Below are positions 1 to 7,417 of a DNA stretch of 20,373 bases, one piece after another. Below the pieces are notes generated by a model. That model was given only the letters and a program-made list of their open reading frames with translations, was not told where the DNA came from and did no database searches. Origin of the DNA: Bacillota bacterium. Lineage in GTDB: Bacteria; Bacillota; Clostridia; Oscillospirales; Acutalibacteraceae. The position numbers were made by a program, and so were the translations under genes. The stretch spans positions 1 through 20,373 of the forward strand of contig JAEZFF010000113.1 in assembly GCA_023417635.1 (NCBI GenBank). Reading direction: 5' to 3'. Every line of letters starts with the position of its first letter. Positions within the stretch are counted from its first letter, which is position 1.

Positions 1-725
1 TTATTCCGCAGCTGCCATTCGCCGTCACGATGGGCCTTCCGGCCGCATTCCGCACAGCAGAACGAAAGGTCCTCTTTTTGAATCAGCGGCGAATGCAGGT
101 CGCAAAGTGCCACAGTCTTAAACTCCATTTTACGGTAAAACTCATCATTTTCCGCATCCTGCAGAAACAGTCCTAACTTTTCCGGCTGATAAAGCTTTTG
201 AAAGCACCGCAGTGTCAGAAGGCTGTCGCCCAAAGCACGGTGATGGTCAAACCCACTTTCATCGATTTCCAACAGCCCCGCAGCCGTACTGAGTCCCATC
301 TGTTGGCTGCCTACTCCGTCTTTTTGCAGCAAATGTTCACAGTAAGCCTGCAAATCAACATACCGCTTTAAAAATGGGATGCGGTCGCTTCCACAGAAAT
401 AACTGCAGTTTTCGGTCAGAGCCAGGATGTCGGAAGTTCCCCAAGTCATAATAACGGCATTCCCAGCCCACTTTCCGAAATGAACCAGCACCTGCATAAA
501 CTGCAGGCCGCCCTCCAGATCTTCGTTCGTAATACTTGTAAGCGTCCGTATCTTTCCGCTGATTTTTTTTGCCACCTGCGGATGGACAAGGGCCTCGAAA
601 GTATCCAGTATATTCAAATGTTCATCAACCCGAACGGCACCAAACTCAATAATTTCGTTGATATAGTGTTTCAGCTTTTTACTGTAAGCACCATTCCATT
701 CCAGATCAAGAATTACGAACTCCAT
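1..725 (-). CDS. DEDDh-family 3'-5' exonuclease (3' end cut by window)
   Basis: Reading leftward from ATG at 725, the frame is open for 241 codons to the window edge with no stop, so the C-terminus is missing. It looks like a DnaQ/ERI-1-type exonuclease, which removes nucleotides from 3' ends with two metal ions. The visible motifs are Exo I DLEWN at residues 7-11 (Asp7, Glu9), an Exo II Asp in TSDIL (Asp99), and Exo III HRALGD (His162, Asp167), giving the full DEDDh set. After the nuclease domain comes a Cys/His-rich tail (CDLH at 208-211, CCAEC at 223-227) that may bind zinc. The start lies 2 bp after the typA stop and has no strong ribosome site, which suggests translational coupling to typA. 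Whether the substrate is RNA or DNA cannot be told from sequence. The family call is firm; the precise role is unknown. Confidence 0.85.
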   Translation of the reverse strand, partial: MEFVILDLEWNGAYSKKLKHYINEIIEFGAVRVDEHLNILDTFEALVHPQVAKKISGKIRTLTSITNEDLEGGLQFMQVLVHFGKWAGNAVIMTWGTSDILALTENCSYFCGSDRIPFLKRYVDLQAYCEHLLQKDGVGSQQMGLSTAAGLLEIDESGFDHHRALGDSLLTLRCFQKLYQPEKLGLFLQDAENDEFYRKMEFKTVALCDLHSPLIQKEDLSFCCAECGRKAHRDGEWQLRN

Positions 726-727
726 AC

Positions 728-2548
728 TTATCTATTCCGAGCAGCCTGTTTCATACGCTGTTCTTTATTCAAGAGCCTCTTGCGCATCCGGATATTCTTT
801 GGAGTTACTTCCACAAGTTCGTCCGGCTGAATGAACTCAAGGCATTGTTCAAGGCTTAAATTACTTGCCGGGGTCAGTTTCAGCGCTTCGTCGGCACCGG
901 AAGCACGGGTATTTGTCGCGTGCTTTTTCTTACAGACATTAACTGCAATATCGTCTGACTTCGGACTTTCGCCAATGACCATTCCTTCATAGACTGCCAC
1001 ACCAGGTCCGATGAAAAGTCTGCCGCGGTCCTGCGCATAGAACAAGCCATAACCGGTAGAAGTGCCGGTTTCGAAGGAAACCAGCGAGCCGGTGTTCCGT
1101 GTGCTGATTTCGCCCTTGTAAGGCTGATAGCTGTCGAAAACGTTATTCATAATGCCATTGCCGTTGGTGTCAGTCAGGAATTCCTGCCGATAACCCATCA
1201 GGCCACGCGCAGGAATCTTAAATTCAAGGTGTGTAATGCCGGTATTGCGAGTTCCCATATTCTGCAGCTCCGCCTTGCGGGGGCCGAGTTTTTCCATAAC
1301 GGCGCCGACGTAGGCATCCGGCACTTCAATCATCAGCAGCTCAATCGGCTCGCACCTTTTGCCATTAATTTCCTTGTAAATAACGGTCGGGCTGGAAACC
1401 TGAAATTCATAGTTTTCCCGCCGCATCTCTTCAATCAGAATGGAAAGATGCAGTTCACCGCGGCCGGAAACTTTGAAGGTATCTGCAGAATCGGTTTCTT
1501 CCACCCGCAAAGCAACATTCGTTTCCACTTCTTTGGACAGACGGTCACGCAGATTACGGGATGTGACGTACTTGCCCTCCTGCCCTGCGAATGGGCTGTT
1601 GTTGACCATGAACATCATGGAAACCGTTGGCTCGTCAATTTTGACAAACGGCAGCGGCTCAATACAGTCCGGTGAGCAAATGGTTTCGCCGATATTCAGT
1701 CCGGTAACGCCGGAAACTGCAACCAGGTCGCCAAGTTTTGCTTCATTGACCTCTACACGCTTCAAGCCCTCAAACTGATACAGTTTTGTGACTTTCACAT
1801 TGCTGGTCGTTCCATCACGGTGGCAAAGGACAACACTCTCGCCGTCATGCACAGCGCCGCGCTCAACACGTCCAATACCAATACGGCCAACATAATCGTC
1901 ATAGTCAATATTGGAAAACAGTACCTGAGTCGGGCCGTTCAAGTCACCATGCGGTGCCGGAATGTACTTGAGGATTGCATCAAAAAGCGGCTTCATATCC
2001 TTGCCCGGAACATTCAGGTCAGCCGTCGCATAGCCGTCACGGCCGGAAGCATAAATAACCGGGAATTCAAGCTGGTCTTCGTTTGCGCCAAGCTCAATGA
2101 AAAGGTCGATGACCTCATCAACAACTTCTTTCGGGCGTGCGCCGGGGCGGTCAATCTTGTTGACAACAACAACCGGCTTTTTACCTAACGCAAGTGCTTT
2201 TTTCAGCACAAAACGTGTCTGCGGCATACATCCTTCAAAAGCATCAACCAGCAGAAGAACGCCATCCACCATCATAAGGATTCGTTCTACTTCGCCGCCG
2301 AAGTCGGCATGGCCGGGGGTGTCAACAATATTGATCTTTACGTCTTTATAGCGAACCGCCGTATTTTTAGAGAGGATGGTAATGCCTCGCTCTCTTTCAA
2401 TATCGTTGGAGTCCATAACACGTTCTTCTACAACTTCGTTGGAACGGAAGACGCCGCTCTGGCGAAGGAGCTGGTCAACCAGTGTTGTTTTGCCGTGGTC
2501 GACGTGGGCAATAATGGCTACGTTTCTTAAATCATTTCTGACATCCAT
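728..2548 (-). CDS. typA: Ribosome-associated translational GTPase TypA/BipA
   Basis: This is a full-length TypA (606 residues, normal for the family), an EF-G-like GTPase that binds the 70S ribosome and supports ribosome assembly and stress or low-temperature growth. The GTPase motifs are all present: AHVDHGKT at 15-22, RGITI at 54-58, DTPGH at 76-80 and NKID at 130-133. The rest follows EF-G domains II, III and V and the TypA-specific C-terminal domain, which ends in a basic tail. The ATG at 2548 has an AGAGGG ribosome site about 8 nt upstream. A sigma-A-like promoter lies at 2665-2693, and a terminator-like hairpin sits inside the leader, so expression may be attenuated. The exonuclease gene follows 2 bp downstream. 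Confidence 0.97.
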   Translation of the reverse strand: MDVRNDLRNVAIIAHVDHGKTTLVDQLLRQSGVFRSNEVVEERVMDSNDIERERGITILSKNTAVRYKDVKINIVDTPGHADFGGEVERILMMVDGVLLLVDAFEGCMPQTRFVLKKALALGKKPVVVVNKIDRPGARPKEVVDEVIDLFIELGANEDQLEFPVIYASGRDGYATADLNVPGKDMKPLFDAILKYIPAPHGDLNGPTQVLFSNIDYDDYVGRIGIGRVERGAVHDGESVVLCHRDGTTSNVKVTKLYQFEGLKRVEVNEAKLGDLVAVSGVTGLNIGETICSPDCIEPLPFVKIDEPTVSMMFMVNNSPFAGQEGKYVTSRNLRDRLSKEVETNVALRVEETDSADTFKVSGRGELHLSILIEEMRRENYEFQVSSPTVIYKEINGKRCEPIELLMIEVPDAYVGAVMEKLGPRKAELQNMGTRNTGITHLEFKIPARGLMGYRQEFLTDTNGNGIMNNVFDSYQPYKGEISTRNTGSLVSFETGTSTGYGLFYAQDRGRLFIGPGVAVYEGMVIGESPKSDDIAVNVCKKKHATNTRASGADEALKLTPASNLSLEQCLEFIQPDELVEVTPKNIRMRKRLLNKEQRMKQAARNR

Positions 2549-2578
2549 GCAGTTTTCCCTCTTCTAAGTTCTCATTTC

Positions 2579-2600
2579 AAAAACGGCGGCAGAGCCGCCG
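2579..2600 (-). terminator. Terminator-like hairpin in the typA leader
   Basis: On the minus strand there is a 7-bp GC stem (CGGCGGC/GCCGCCG, 2584-2600) with a 3-nt loop. TTTTT follows (2583-2579), ending 30 nt before the typA ATG. It lies downstream of the typA promoter, so it would act as a premature terminator or attenuator. The upstream gene already has its own terminator at 2704-2730. No antiterminator pairing was obvious. Confidence 0.6.
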
Positions 2601-2664
2601 AAATCGTCTGACTTCAGCAGTGGACGTTCCGTGTGGAAAGCCCGCTGTTTCTCGTATAGTATGC

Positions 2665-2693
2665 TTTATAGAACAAAATTTGCAGTCTCGCAA
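2665..2693 (-). promoter_or_regulatory. Sigma-A-type promoter of typA
   Basis: Minus-strand -35 TTGCGA (2693-2688), 17-bp spacer and -10 TATAAA (2670-2665). It would start a leader of roughly 110 nt before typA. Confidence 0.6.
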
Positions 2694-2697
2694 GCAT

Positions 2698-2730
2698 TAA
2701 AAAGGAAGCACCCGCGCTCCGGGTGCTTCC
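2698..2730 (-). terminator. Intrinsic terminator of the CofE-like gene
   Basis: A perfect 10-bp stem, GGAAGCACCC/GGGTGCTTCC (2704-2713 and 2721-2730), has a 7-nt loop. On the minus strand a run of TTTTT follows. It starts 16 bp after the stop of the gene at 2746. Confidence 0.85.
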
Positions 2731-2745
2731 TGAAACAGGCAGCTG

Positions 2746-3525
2746 TTACGAAGCAGAAGCAACGGAATCCGTTGGAGAAGATTCATCGGTATCCGCTTTT
2801 CGGATCACGACAAACGGAGTGCACTCTGCTTCCTGGCAAGCCGGGTTGTCACGGATCAGGCTCTTCAGGTCTTCCGTGCTGCAGGTGATATTCGGCGACA
2901 CGCCAAGGATTTCAACACCGAGGTCATTTGCATCAACAATCATGCAGCTGACACCCGTTTGCTTCAGGATGTCGGCACAAACACGGTCGGAATCTTCCGG
3001 GCAGAGAATCGCCATATTAAGGTAATCGTCAAAGCCATCGGACTCAAAGCCATCGACTCCGGCAGCCTGGCGGCCAGCGACCTTGTAAAAGACACCGTGC
3101 TTGCCAAACGGGCGCGTAACGGCTGCACAGAATGCAGCCAGCAGAATGCGCGGCACACCAACCTGATCAATAGCGACCTGCATCTTTTCCGGAATTGCAA
3201 GGTGGAGGCCAACAACAACATCGCCGTGGACATATTTACTAAGGAACCTTGCCAGGCGGCTGACCTTAACATCTTTTTTGTAAACAACACGGCCTTCACA
3301 AATGGAAATAACCTTTTCACTCATGGAGACAATATCGCCTTCCTTGTAAACTGGGACAATATATTTTTTAACAAGGTCAATGTAGTTGTCTTTTCCAGGC
3401 TGAACATAATGAATTTTTATGGGGTAACGATTATATTTATGGTTCATTGCGAGGATCTCAATATTCTTTTCCGGATTCCGCACAAACCATTCTTTCTGCT
3501 GAGCGGTATTTGTTTCTTCAGCCAT
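2746..3525 (-). CDS. CofE-like (F420-0:gamma-glutamyl ligase family) protein
   Basis: A 259-residue protein that resembles the coenzyme F420-0:gamma-glutamyl ligase (CofE) family, which in F420 producers adds glutamates to F420-0. The clearest similarity is the segment GDIVSMSEKVISICEGR around residues 63-79, matching the family's 'GDI.v...K.vS..EGR' pattern, followed by a mixed alpha/beta core with conserved Gly-Asp and Cys-Pro-Glu-Asp segments. The C-terminal 15 residues are Ser/Asp/Thr rich and look disordered. No signal peptide or membrane segment is seen, so it should be cytoplasmic. The ATG at 3525 follows an AAGGAG ribosome site. It stands alone with its own promoter and terminator. 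Nothing else for F420 synthesis is in the window, so the true substrate is open. The family call is moderate to good; function is unknown. Confidence 0.75.
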   Translation of the reverse strand: MAEETNTAQQKEWFVRNPEKNIEILAMNHKYNRYPIKIHYVQPGKDNYIDLVKKYIVPVYKEGDIVSMSEKVISICEGRVVYKKDVKVSRLARFLSKYVHGDVVVGLHLAIPEKMQVAIDQVGVPRILLAAFCAAVTRPFGKHGVFYKVAGRQAAGVDGFESDGFDDYLNMAILCPEDSDRVCADILKQTGVSCMIVDANDLGVEILGVSPNITCSTEDLKSLIRDNPACQEAECTPFVVIRKADTDESSPTDSVASAS

Positions 3526-3613
3526 AATAATATTTTCTCCTTTTTATGCCCAAACATAAACACATGTTTTTCACTTTTCAAAATAAATGGAAAAGCTGTA
3601 AGCACACGAATTA

Positions 3614-3642
3614 ATCATATCTTATCTTCTGCAAAAAATCAA
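3614..3642 (-). promoter_or_regulatory. Sigma-A-type promoter of the CofE-like gene
   Basis: Minus-strand -35 TTGATT (3642-3637), 17-bp spacer and -10 TATGAT (3619-3614), about 90 bp before the start codon. The remainder of the 3526-3728 gap holds no other clear element. Confidence 0.6.
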
Positions 3643-3721
3643 TAAATTAATGCACAAAGTTTGCCGCCTGATCAAATAAATTTTAGGAAGCTGCCGTTTA
3701 GAAAACTGCCGCAGGATAAAT

Positions 3722-3763
3722 AAAAAATACCCGCGCCGTACTAAGCACAGTACAGGTGCGGGC
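3722..3763 (-). terminator. Intrinsic terminator of the tRNA-Gly gene
   Basis: An imperfect GC-rich stem (3763-3749 with 3742-3729, arms near GCCCGCACCTGTACT and AGTACGGCGCGGGT) has a 6-nt loop. On the minus strand ATTTTTT follows. It begins 5 nt after the tRNA CCA end. Confidence 0.8.
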
Positions 3764-3768
3764 AAAAC

Positions 3769-3844
3769 TGGAGCGAACGACGAGACTCGAACTCGCTACC
3801 TCCACCATGGCAAGGTGGCGCTCTACCAGATGAGCTACATTCGC
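3769..3844 (-). tRNA. tRNA-Gly (anticodon GCC)
   Basis: A 76-nt cloverleaf reads on the minus strand. The acceptor arm GCGAATG pairs with CGTTCGC (one G-U), the anticodon stem is CCACC/GGTGG with loop TTGCCAT, giving anticodon GCC (glycine), and the T-arm carries GTTCGAGTC. The 3' CCA is encoded (3771-3769). It is a single-gene unit with a consensus promoter and its own terminator, divergent from the dnaD-like operon. Confidence 0.97.
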
Positions 3845-3868
3845 AAATTTGTGAAGCGAACAAATAGT

Positions 3869-3897
3869 ATTATAACCCGTACAGTAGGAGCTGTCAA
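3869..3897 (-). promoter_or_regulatory. Consensus sigma-A promoter of tRNA-Gly
   Basis: Perfect consensus on the minus strand: TTGACA (3897-3892), 17-bp spacer, TATAAT (3874-3869). This is typical of a strong stable-RNA promoter, 24 bp before the mature tRNA. Confidence 0.9.
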
Positions 3898-3931
3898 CCC
3901 CATTGTTCGCATTTTCGTCAAAATTTTTATA

Positions 3932-3960
3932 TTTTACTCTTTTCCGCGCTATGTTATAAT
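3932..3960 (+). promoter_or_regulatory. Promoter of the dnaD-dnaI operon
   Basis: -10 TATAAT at 3955-3960 with a weak -35 (TTTTAC at 3932-3937 with a 17-bp spacer, or TTTACT with 16). It lies back to back with the divergent tRNA promoter. Confidence 0.6.
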
Positions 3961-4014
3961 GGAAGAGATTCAGAACAATGACAAAAAGCAATTTAGCCGG
4001 AAAGGTGAAGTTAA

Positions 4015-5040
4015 ATGAGTTTTTCCATCAATCTCGGCGCTTGGAATTCTGTGTTTGCAGTTCCATGTGCTGTAGTCGATGACCATTTAAAAATGGCTGG
4101 TTCCGTTCAGCTGAAAGTTCTGCTGTGGATTCTGCGCCACGCTGGAGAACCGTTTGAAGCGCAGAATATTGCCGATGCACTCGGAATTGACCGGGCTGAC
4201 GTGAGCGACGCCATGGTATACTGGCAGGAAACCGGCCTTGTTTCTTCTGATGCGGGCGCGATTGTGCCGGCGGGGACCAAAGTGCCAGCAGAAAAAGATG
4301 CCGCTCCGTTTCAGCCTGAGAAACAGCCACAGTCTGAAAAGCAGCCCGAAAAAACGCGCCATGTACTTTCCCGCCCTCAAAAGCCGGACAGTGAATTTGT
4401 AGCAAAACGCATGGCGGAGTCGGAAGAAATTACCTGTCTGATTCAATCTGCCGAAGAAATTCTTGGCCGGCTGATTTCGGGAGGTGACTCCGCAACGCTG
4501 CTGATGATGCACGACGACTATGGGCTTCCTTCGGACGTTATTATTATGCTGATGCAGTATGCCGTAAGCATTGGCAAGGGCAATATGCGTTACATAGAAA
4601 AAGTAGCGGTTAACTGGGCAGACGAGGGCATTGACACCCATGAAAAGGCGGAAGAGCGCCTGCGCCTTTTGACTGAGGACCAGAAAGCCTGGCATACGGT
4701 AGAGGCGGCCATTGGAATTGCAAACCGCACGCCTTCCAAGCGGGAAGAAAACTTTGCCCCTGTGTGGGTAAACGAATGGAAGTTCAGCCCGGAAATGATA
4801 CGGGAAGCTTATGACCGCACCATTGATGGCGCTGGCAAGTACCAGTCCGGCTATATGAACAGCATTCTTGAGCGCTGGTACAAAGCAGGCATCTCTACAC
4901 CAAAGCAGGCAGCAGATGACCGGATAGCCCGCACCTCAGCCAAACGGCCGGGGAAAGCCTCCGGTTCAAAGTCTTCCGGCAGCCCAACCTTTGACATTGA
5001 CGAGTACGAACGCACCAGCATTTATGACACAAAGGGGTGA
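4015..5040 (+). CDS. DnaD-domain primosome / replication initiation protein
   Basis: A 341-residue DnaD/DnaB-type protein of the Gram-positive primosome, which remodels origin or restart DNA and recruits the helicase loader. Residues about 15-80 form a predicted winged helix (the LKVLLWILRHAGEPF region followed by ALGIDRADVSDAMVYWQ). After a Glu/Pro/Lys-rich linker come two DnaD-like C-terminal modules, each ending in the family's YxxxIxxxW motif: YIEKVAVNWADEGI near residue 200 and YMNSILERWYKAGI near residue 285. Two such modules resemble Bacillus DnaB more than single-module DnaD. ATG 4015 has an AAAGGTG ribosome site. It shares an operon with the DnaI-like loader 5 bp downstream, the same pairing as Bacillus dnaB-dnaI. 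Confidence 0.9.
   Translation: MSFSINLGAWNSVFAVPCAVVDDHLKMAGSVQLKVLLWILRHAGEPFEAQNIADALGIDRADVSDAMVYWQETGLVSSDAGAIVPAGTKVPAEKDAAPFQPEKQPQSEKQPEKTRHVLSRPQKPDSEFVAKRMAESEEITCLIQSAEEILGRLISGGDSATLLMMHDDYGLPSDVIIMLMQYAVSIGKGNMRYIEKVAVNWADEGIDTHEKAEERLRLLTEDQKAWHTVEAAIGIANRTPSKREENFAPVWVNEWKFSPEMIREAYDRTIDGAGKYQSGYMNSILERWYKAGISTPKQAADDRIARTSAKRPGKASGSKSSGSPTFDIDEYERTSIYDTKG
5031..5037 (+). promoter_or_regulatory. Ribosome site that decides the DnaI-like start
   Basis: AAAGGGG overlaps the end of the dnaD-like gene. The in-frame GTG at 5037 has zero spacing to it, whereas GTG at 5046 sits 8 nt downstream, so 5046 is preferred. Confidence 0.65.
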
Positions 5041-5045
5041 AGAGC

Positions 5046-6035
5046 GTGAGCTACAGCAGAGGAATTTACAGCGCAGCCGAAAAGATTCTGCGGCAGCGCC
5101 GCCGCTGTGCGGAAGAGACAGCTGAAAAACGCCGTGCGGAATTTTACCGCATATGCCCACGCGCACAGCAAATCAGCCGACGGATGGCAACGACTTCCGT
5201 CCGCGCCGCAAAAGCTGTGCTTGGTGGAAAAGACACCGTCAGTCAGCTTCAAAAAATGAAAGAAGAAAACCTGAGCTTGCAGAAAGAGCTTTCCGAACTG
5301 CTTACAGCACATAAGATTAAGACTCTGGAGCCAGAATATGTTTGCCCAAAGTGCCACGACACCGGCTACACTGACGGCAGGATGTGCAGCTGTATGAAAG
5401 AGCTTCTGCAGTCGGAATCTTACCGTGAACTGAATGCCATGACTCCCCTTGCGCTTTCTACTTTCAGCAGTTTTTCGCTTGGCTATTACTCGGACGAGCC
5501 GCGGGATGGTCGCCCCAGTGACCGTGAAATCATGGGAAATACACTTCGGTACTGCGTTTCCTATGCACAGAAATTCAGGCTGGATTCGCCTAGTTTAATT
5601 CTTACCGGCGGCACCGGTCTTGGCAAGACCCATCTTTCCCTTGCTATAGCAAATGAAGCCATCCAAAAGGGCTTTGGCGTTGTTTATACTTCCGTCGGGA
5701 ATCTTATTTCTAAGCTGGAAGACGAACATTTTGGCCGCGACAGCGGAACAGGGACGATGACTTCTCTGCAGGACTGCGACCTGCTAATACTGGATGATCT
5801 CGGCACCGAATTTCGGAGTTCGTTTTCTTCTTCGGCAGTTTACAGCATTGTAAGCACGCGGCTCATGCTGAAAAAGCCGACGATTATCAGTACAAACCTT
5901 TCCACAAAAGAAATGGTGGATTATTATTCGGAGCGCTTTGCTTCACGCATTATTGGCGGCTTTCGGCGGATTTGCTTCGTCGGCCGGGATATTCGGCAGC
6001 AGAAGCGTATGCGCAACACCGGAACTTATTTTTAA
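5046..6035 (+). CDS. DnaI/DnaC-like replicative helicase loader (AAA+ ATPase)
   Basis: A 329-residue AAA+ ATPase expected to load the replicative helicase onto DNA together with the DnaD-like protein encoded just upstream. From the GTG at 5046, an N-terminal helical region is followed by a Cys cluster (CPKC at about 100-103 and CSC at about 114-116) that likely binds zinc, as in Bacillus DnaI. Walker A GGTGLGKT is at about 188-195, Walker B LLILDDLG at about 246-253, and a sensor-type STNLS at about 282-286. A coiled-coil stretch rich in Lys/Glu/Leu lies near residues 65-90. The start was chosen by ribosome-site spacing; GTG 5037, overlapping the previous stop, is the alternative. A bidirectional terminator follows. 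Confidence 0.9.
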   Translation: MSYSRGIYSAAEKILRQRRRCAEETAEKRRAEFYRICPRAQQISRRMATTSVRAAKAVLGGKDTVSQLQKMKEENLSLQKELSELLTAHKIKTLEPEYVCPKCHDTGYTDGRMCSCMKELLQSESYRELNAMTPLALSTFSSFSLGYYSDEPRDGRPSDREIMGNTLRYCVSYAQKFRLDSPSLILTGGTGLGKTHLSLAIANEAIQKGFGVVYTSVGNLISKLEDEHFGRDSGTGTMTSLQDCDLLILDDLGTEFRSSFSSSAVYSIVSTRLMLKKPTIISTNLSTKEMVDYYSERFASRIIGGFRRICFVGRDIRQQKRMRNTGTYF

Positions 6036-6044
6036 AACAAACAA

Positions 6045-6076
6045 GGCGCCGTTTGTAAACGGCGCCGCTTCTTTTT
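6045..6076. terminator. Bidirectional terminator between dnaI-like gene and prfB
   Basis: A perfect 9-bp stem (GGCGCCGTT/AACGGCGCC) with a TGTA loop spans 6045-6066. On the plus strand GCTTCTTTTT follows; on the minus strand T-rich TTGTTTGTTTT follows. It sits between two convergent genes and can serve both. Confidence 0.8.
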
Positions 6077-6097
6077 ATATTCTCTATTATATCTCCA

Positions 6098-7201
6098 CTA
6101 TTTTGTCTGTGCTTTCAGGTAAGCGTTAATAAACCCATCAAGGTCGCCATCCATTACAGCATCGATGTTGGCAGACTCATAACCGGTACGGTGGTCTTTT
6201 ACCAGCGTATACGGCATAAAAACATAGGAGCGAATCTGTGAACCCCAGGCAATTTCTTTCTGAACGCCCTTAATGTCTGAAACTTTCTCAAGGTGTTCAC
6301 GCTCTTTAATTTCCATCAGTCTGGATTTCAGCATACGCATGGCAACGTCGCGGTTCTGGTACTGGCTGCGCTCAACCTGGCAGGAAACTACAATGCCGGT
6401 TGGGATATGCGTCAGTCGGACTGCCGAAGAAGTCTTATTGACCTTCTGGCCGCCTGCGCCACTGGAACGGAAAACATCCATTTTAATATCCGCCGGGTCA
6501 ATATCTACCGTAATGGTGTCGTCGATTTCCGGCATCACTTCAAGCGAAGCAAAAGACGTATGTCTGCGGCCTGAAGCATCAAACGGCGAAATGCGCACCA
6601 GACGGTGCACGCCGGTTTCGCTTCTTAGAAAGCCATAGGCATTTTCCCCTTCGACAAGGACACTGGCACTTTTCATGCCTGCCTCTTCGCCGTCAAGGTA
6701 ATCCAGCGTTTTCACATTAAAGTTGTGGCGTTCGCCCCAGCGGCAGTACATACGGTACAGCATCATTGCCCAATCCTGAGCCTCTGTGCCGCCCGCCCCC
6801 GCATGGAATGTTAGAATTGCATTTTTTGCATCATATTCGCCGGTAAGCAGCGTTGTTAGGCGCTGAGATTCCAAATCTTTTTTGAAATTTTCGAGTTCTT
6901 CCTGTGCCTGCGGCAAAAGCGAAAGATCGCCCTCTTCATCGGCCAAGTCAATTAATGCGAGAAGATCATCGTAAGCATTTTGCAGTTTTTCGCAGCTTGC
7001 CAGCTTGTTTTTCAGGGAACTGGAGCGCTGCAGAATCTTTTGCGATTTTTCCATATCATCCCAAAAGTTAGGAGATGTAGCCTTCTGGTCAAGTTCCATA
7101 ATTTCCTTGCGCATTGCATCTAGGTTCAGCGCATCTGCATAATCTTTCAGCTCAGGCGCCATCTGCTGAAGCGAGAGTTTTAGCTCTTCAAATTGAAGCA
7201 T
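6098..7201 (-). CDS. prfB: Peptide chain release factor 2
   Basis: RF2 recognises UGA and UAA stop codons and releases the finished protein from the ribosome. From the ATG at 7201 it has 367 residues, the normal size. The stop-recognition tripeptide SPF is at about 205-207, and the catalytic GGQ sits inside SSGAGGQKVNKTSS at about 250-252. The start at 7201 (MLQFEEL) is chosen because GAAGGA (7215-7210) lies 8 nt upstream; the in-frame ATG at 7210 would overlap that site. Unlike most bacterial prfB genes there is no in-frame UGA or +1 frameshift site around codons 24-28 (the reading is continuous through DALNLDAM), so RF2 self-regulation by frameshifting is absent. It has its own promoter and shares a terminator with the convergent gene. 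Confidence 0.97.
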   Translation of the reverse strand: MLQFEELKLSLQQMAPELKDYADALNLDAMRKEIMELDQKATSPNFWDDMEKSQKILQRSSSLKNKLASCEKLQNAYDDLLALIDLADEEGDLSLLPQAQEELENFKKDLESQRLTTLLTGEYDAKNAILTFHAGAGGTEAQDWAMMLYRMYCRWGERHNFNVKTLDYLDGEEAGMKSASVLVEGENAYGFLRSETGVHRLVRISPFDASGRRHTSFASLEVMPEIDDTITVDIDPADIKMDVFRSSGAGGQKVNKTSSAVRLTHIPTGIVVSCQVERSQYQNRDVAMRMLKSRLMEIKEREHLEKVSDIKGVQKEIAWGSQIRSYVFMPYTLVKDHRTGYESANIDAVMDGDLDGFINAYLKAQTK

Positions 7202-7209
7202 ACCATCCA

Positions 7210-7215
7210 TCCTTC
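7210..7215 (-). promoter_or_regulatory. Ribosome site that decides the prfB start
   Basis: Minus-strand GAAGGA is 8 nt before the ATG at 7201 but directly overlaps the ATG at 7210, favouring the shorter protein. Confidence 0.65.
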
Positions 7216-7238
7216 GGTAGAATTCATCTTATCAAATT

Positions 7239-7267
7239 ATTATAGGATATTTTGCCGTTAAAGTCAA
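7239..7267 (-). promoter_or_regulatory. Sigma-A promoter of prfB
   Basis: Minus-strand TTGACT (7267-7262), 17-bp spacer, TATAAT (7244-7239), close to consensus and about 40 bp before the start codon. Confidence 0.8.
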
Positions 7268-7357
7268 AAATTTATTTGTAACTGCCCACAGTGCTCCGCG
7301 GCTATGGATTTTTTTGCGGCAAATTGTAAATTCTATGAAAACTTGTTTCTAAAATCG

Positions 7358-7386
7358 TTGCAGTTTTCCGTCTTTCCCGTTACAAT
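7358..7386 (+). promoter_or_regulatory. Sigma-A promoter of the zinc-finger/DUF2628 gene
   Basis: TTGCAG (7358-7363), 17-bp spacer, TACAAT (7381-7386). It is divergent from the prfB promoter and 31 bp before the start codon, so the transcript leader is very short. Confidence 0.65.
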
Positions 7387-7400
7387 AATAGCAGAGTCGT

Positions 7401-7416
7401 TAGGAGGTCTCCTAAG
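7401..7416 (+). promoter_or_regulatory. Ribosome site buried in a small inverted repeat
   Basis: TTAGGAGGTCTCCTAA is a 7-bp inverted repeat around GT. The strong AGGAGG ribosome site (7402-7407) forms its left arm, so the hairpin would hide the site. The ATG at 7418 follows 10 nt after it. Confidence 0.55.
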
Positions 7417-7417
7417 A

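Noticed and set aside
1229..2351. Several long open frames antisense to typA.
   Set aside because: They mirror the codon pattern of typA, lack ribosome sites and resemble no family.
3698..3991. A 97-codon minus-strand open frame across the tRNA-Gly gene.
   Set aside because: It is read through the tRNA, its terminator and its consensus promoter and has no protein-like composition.
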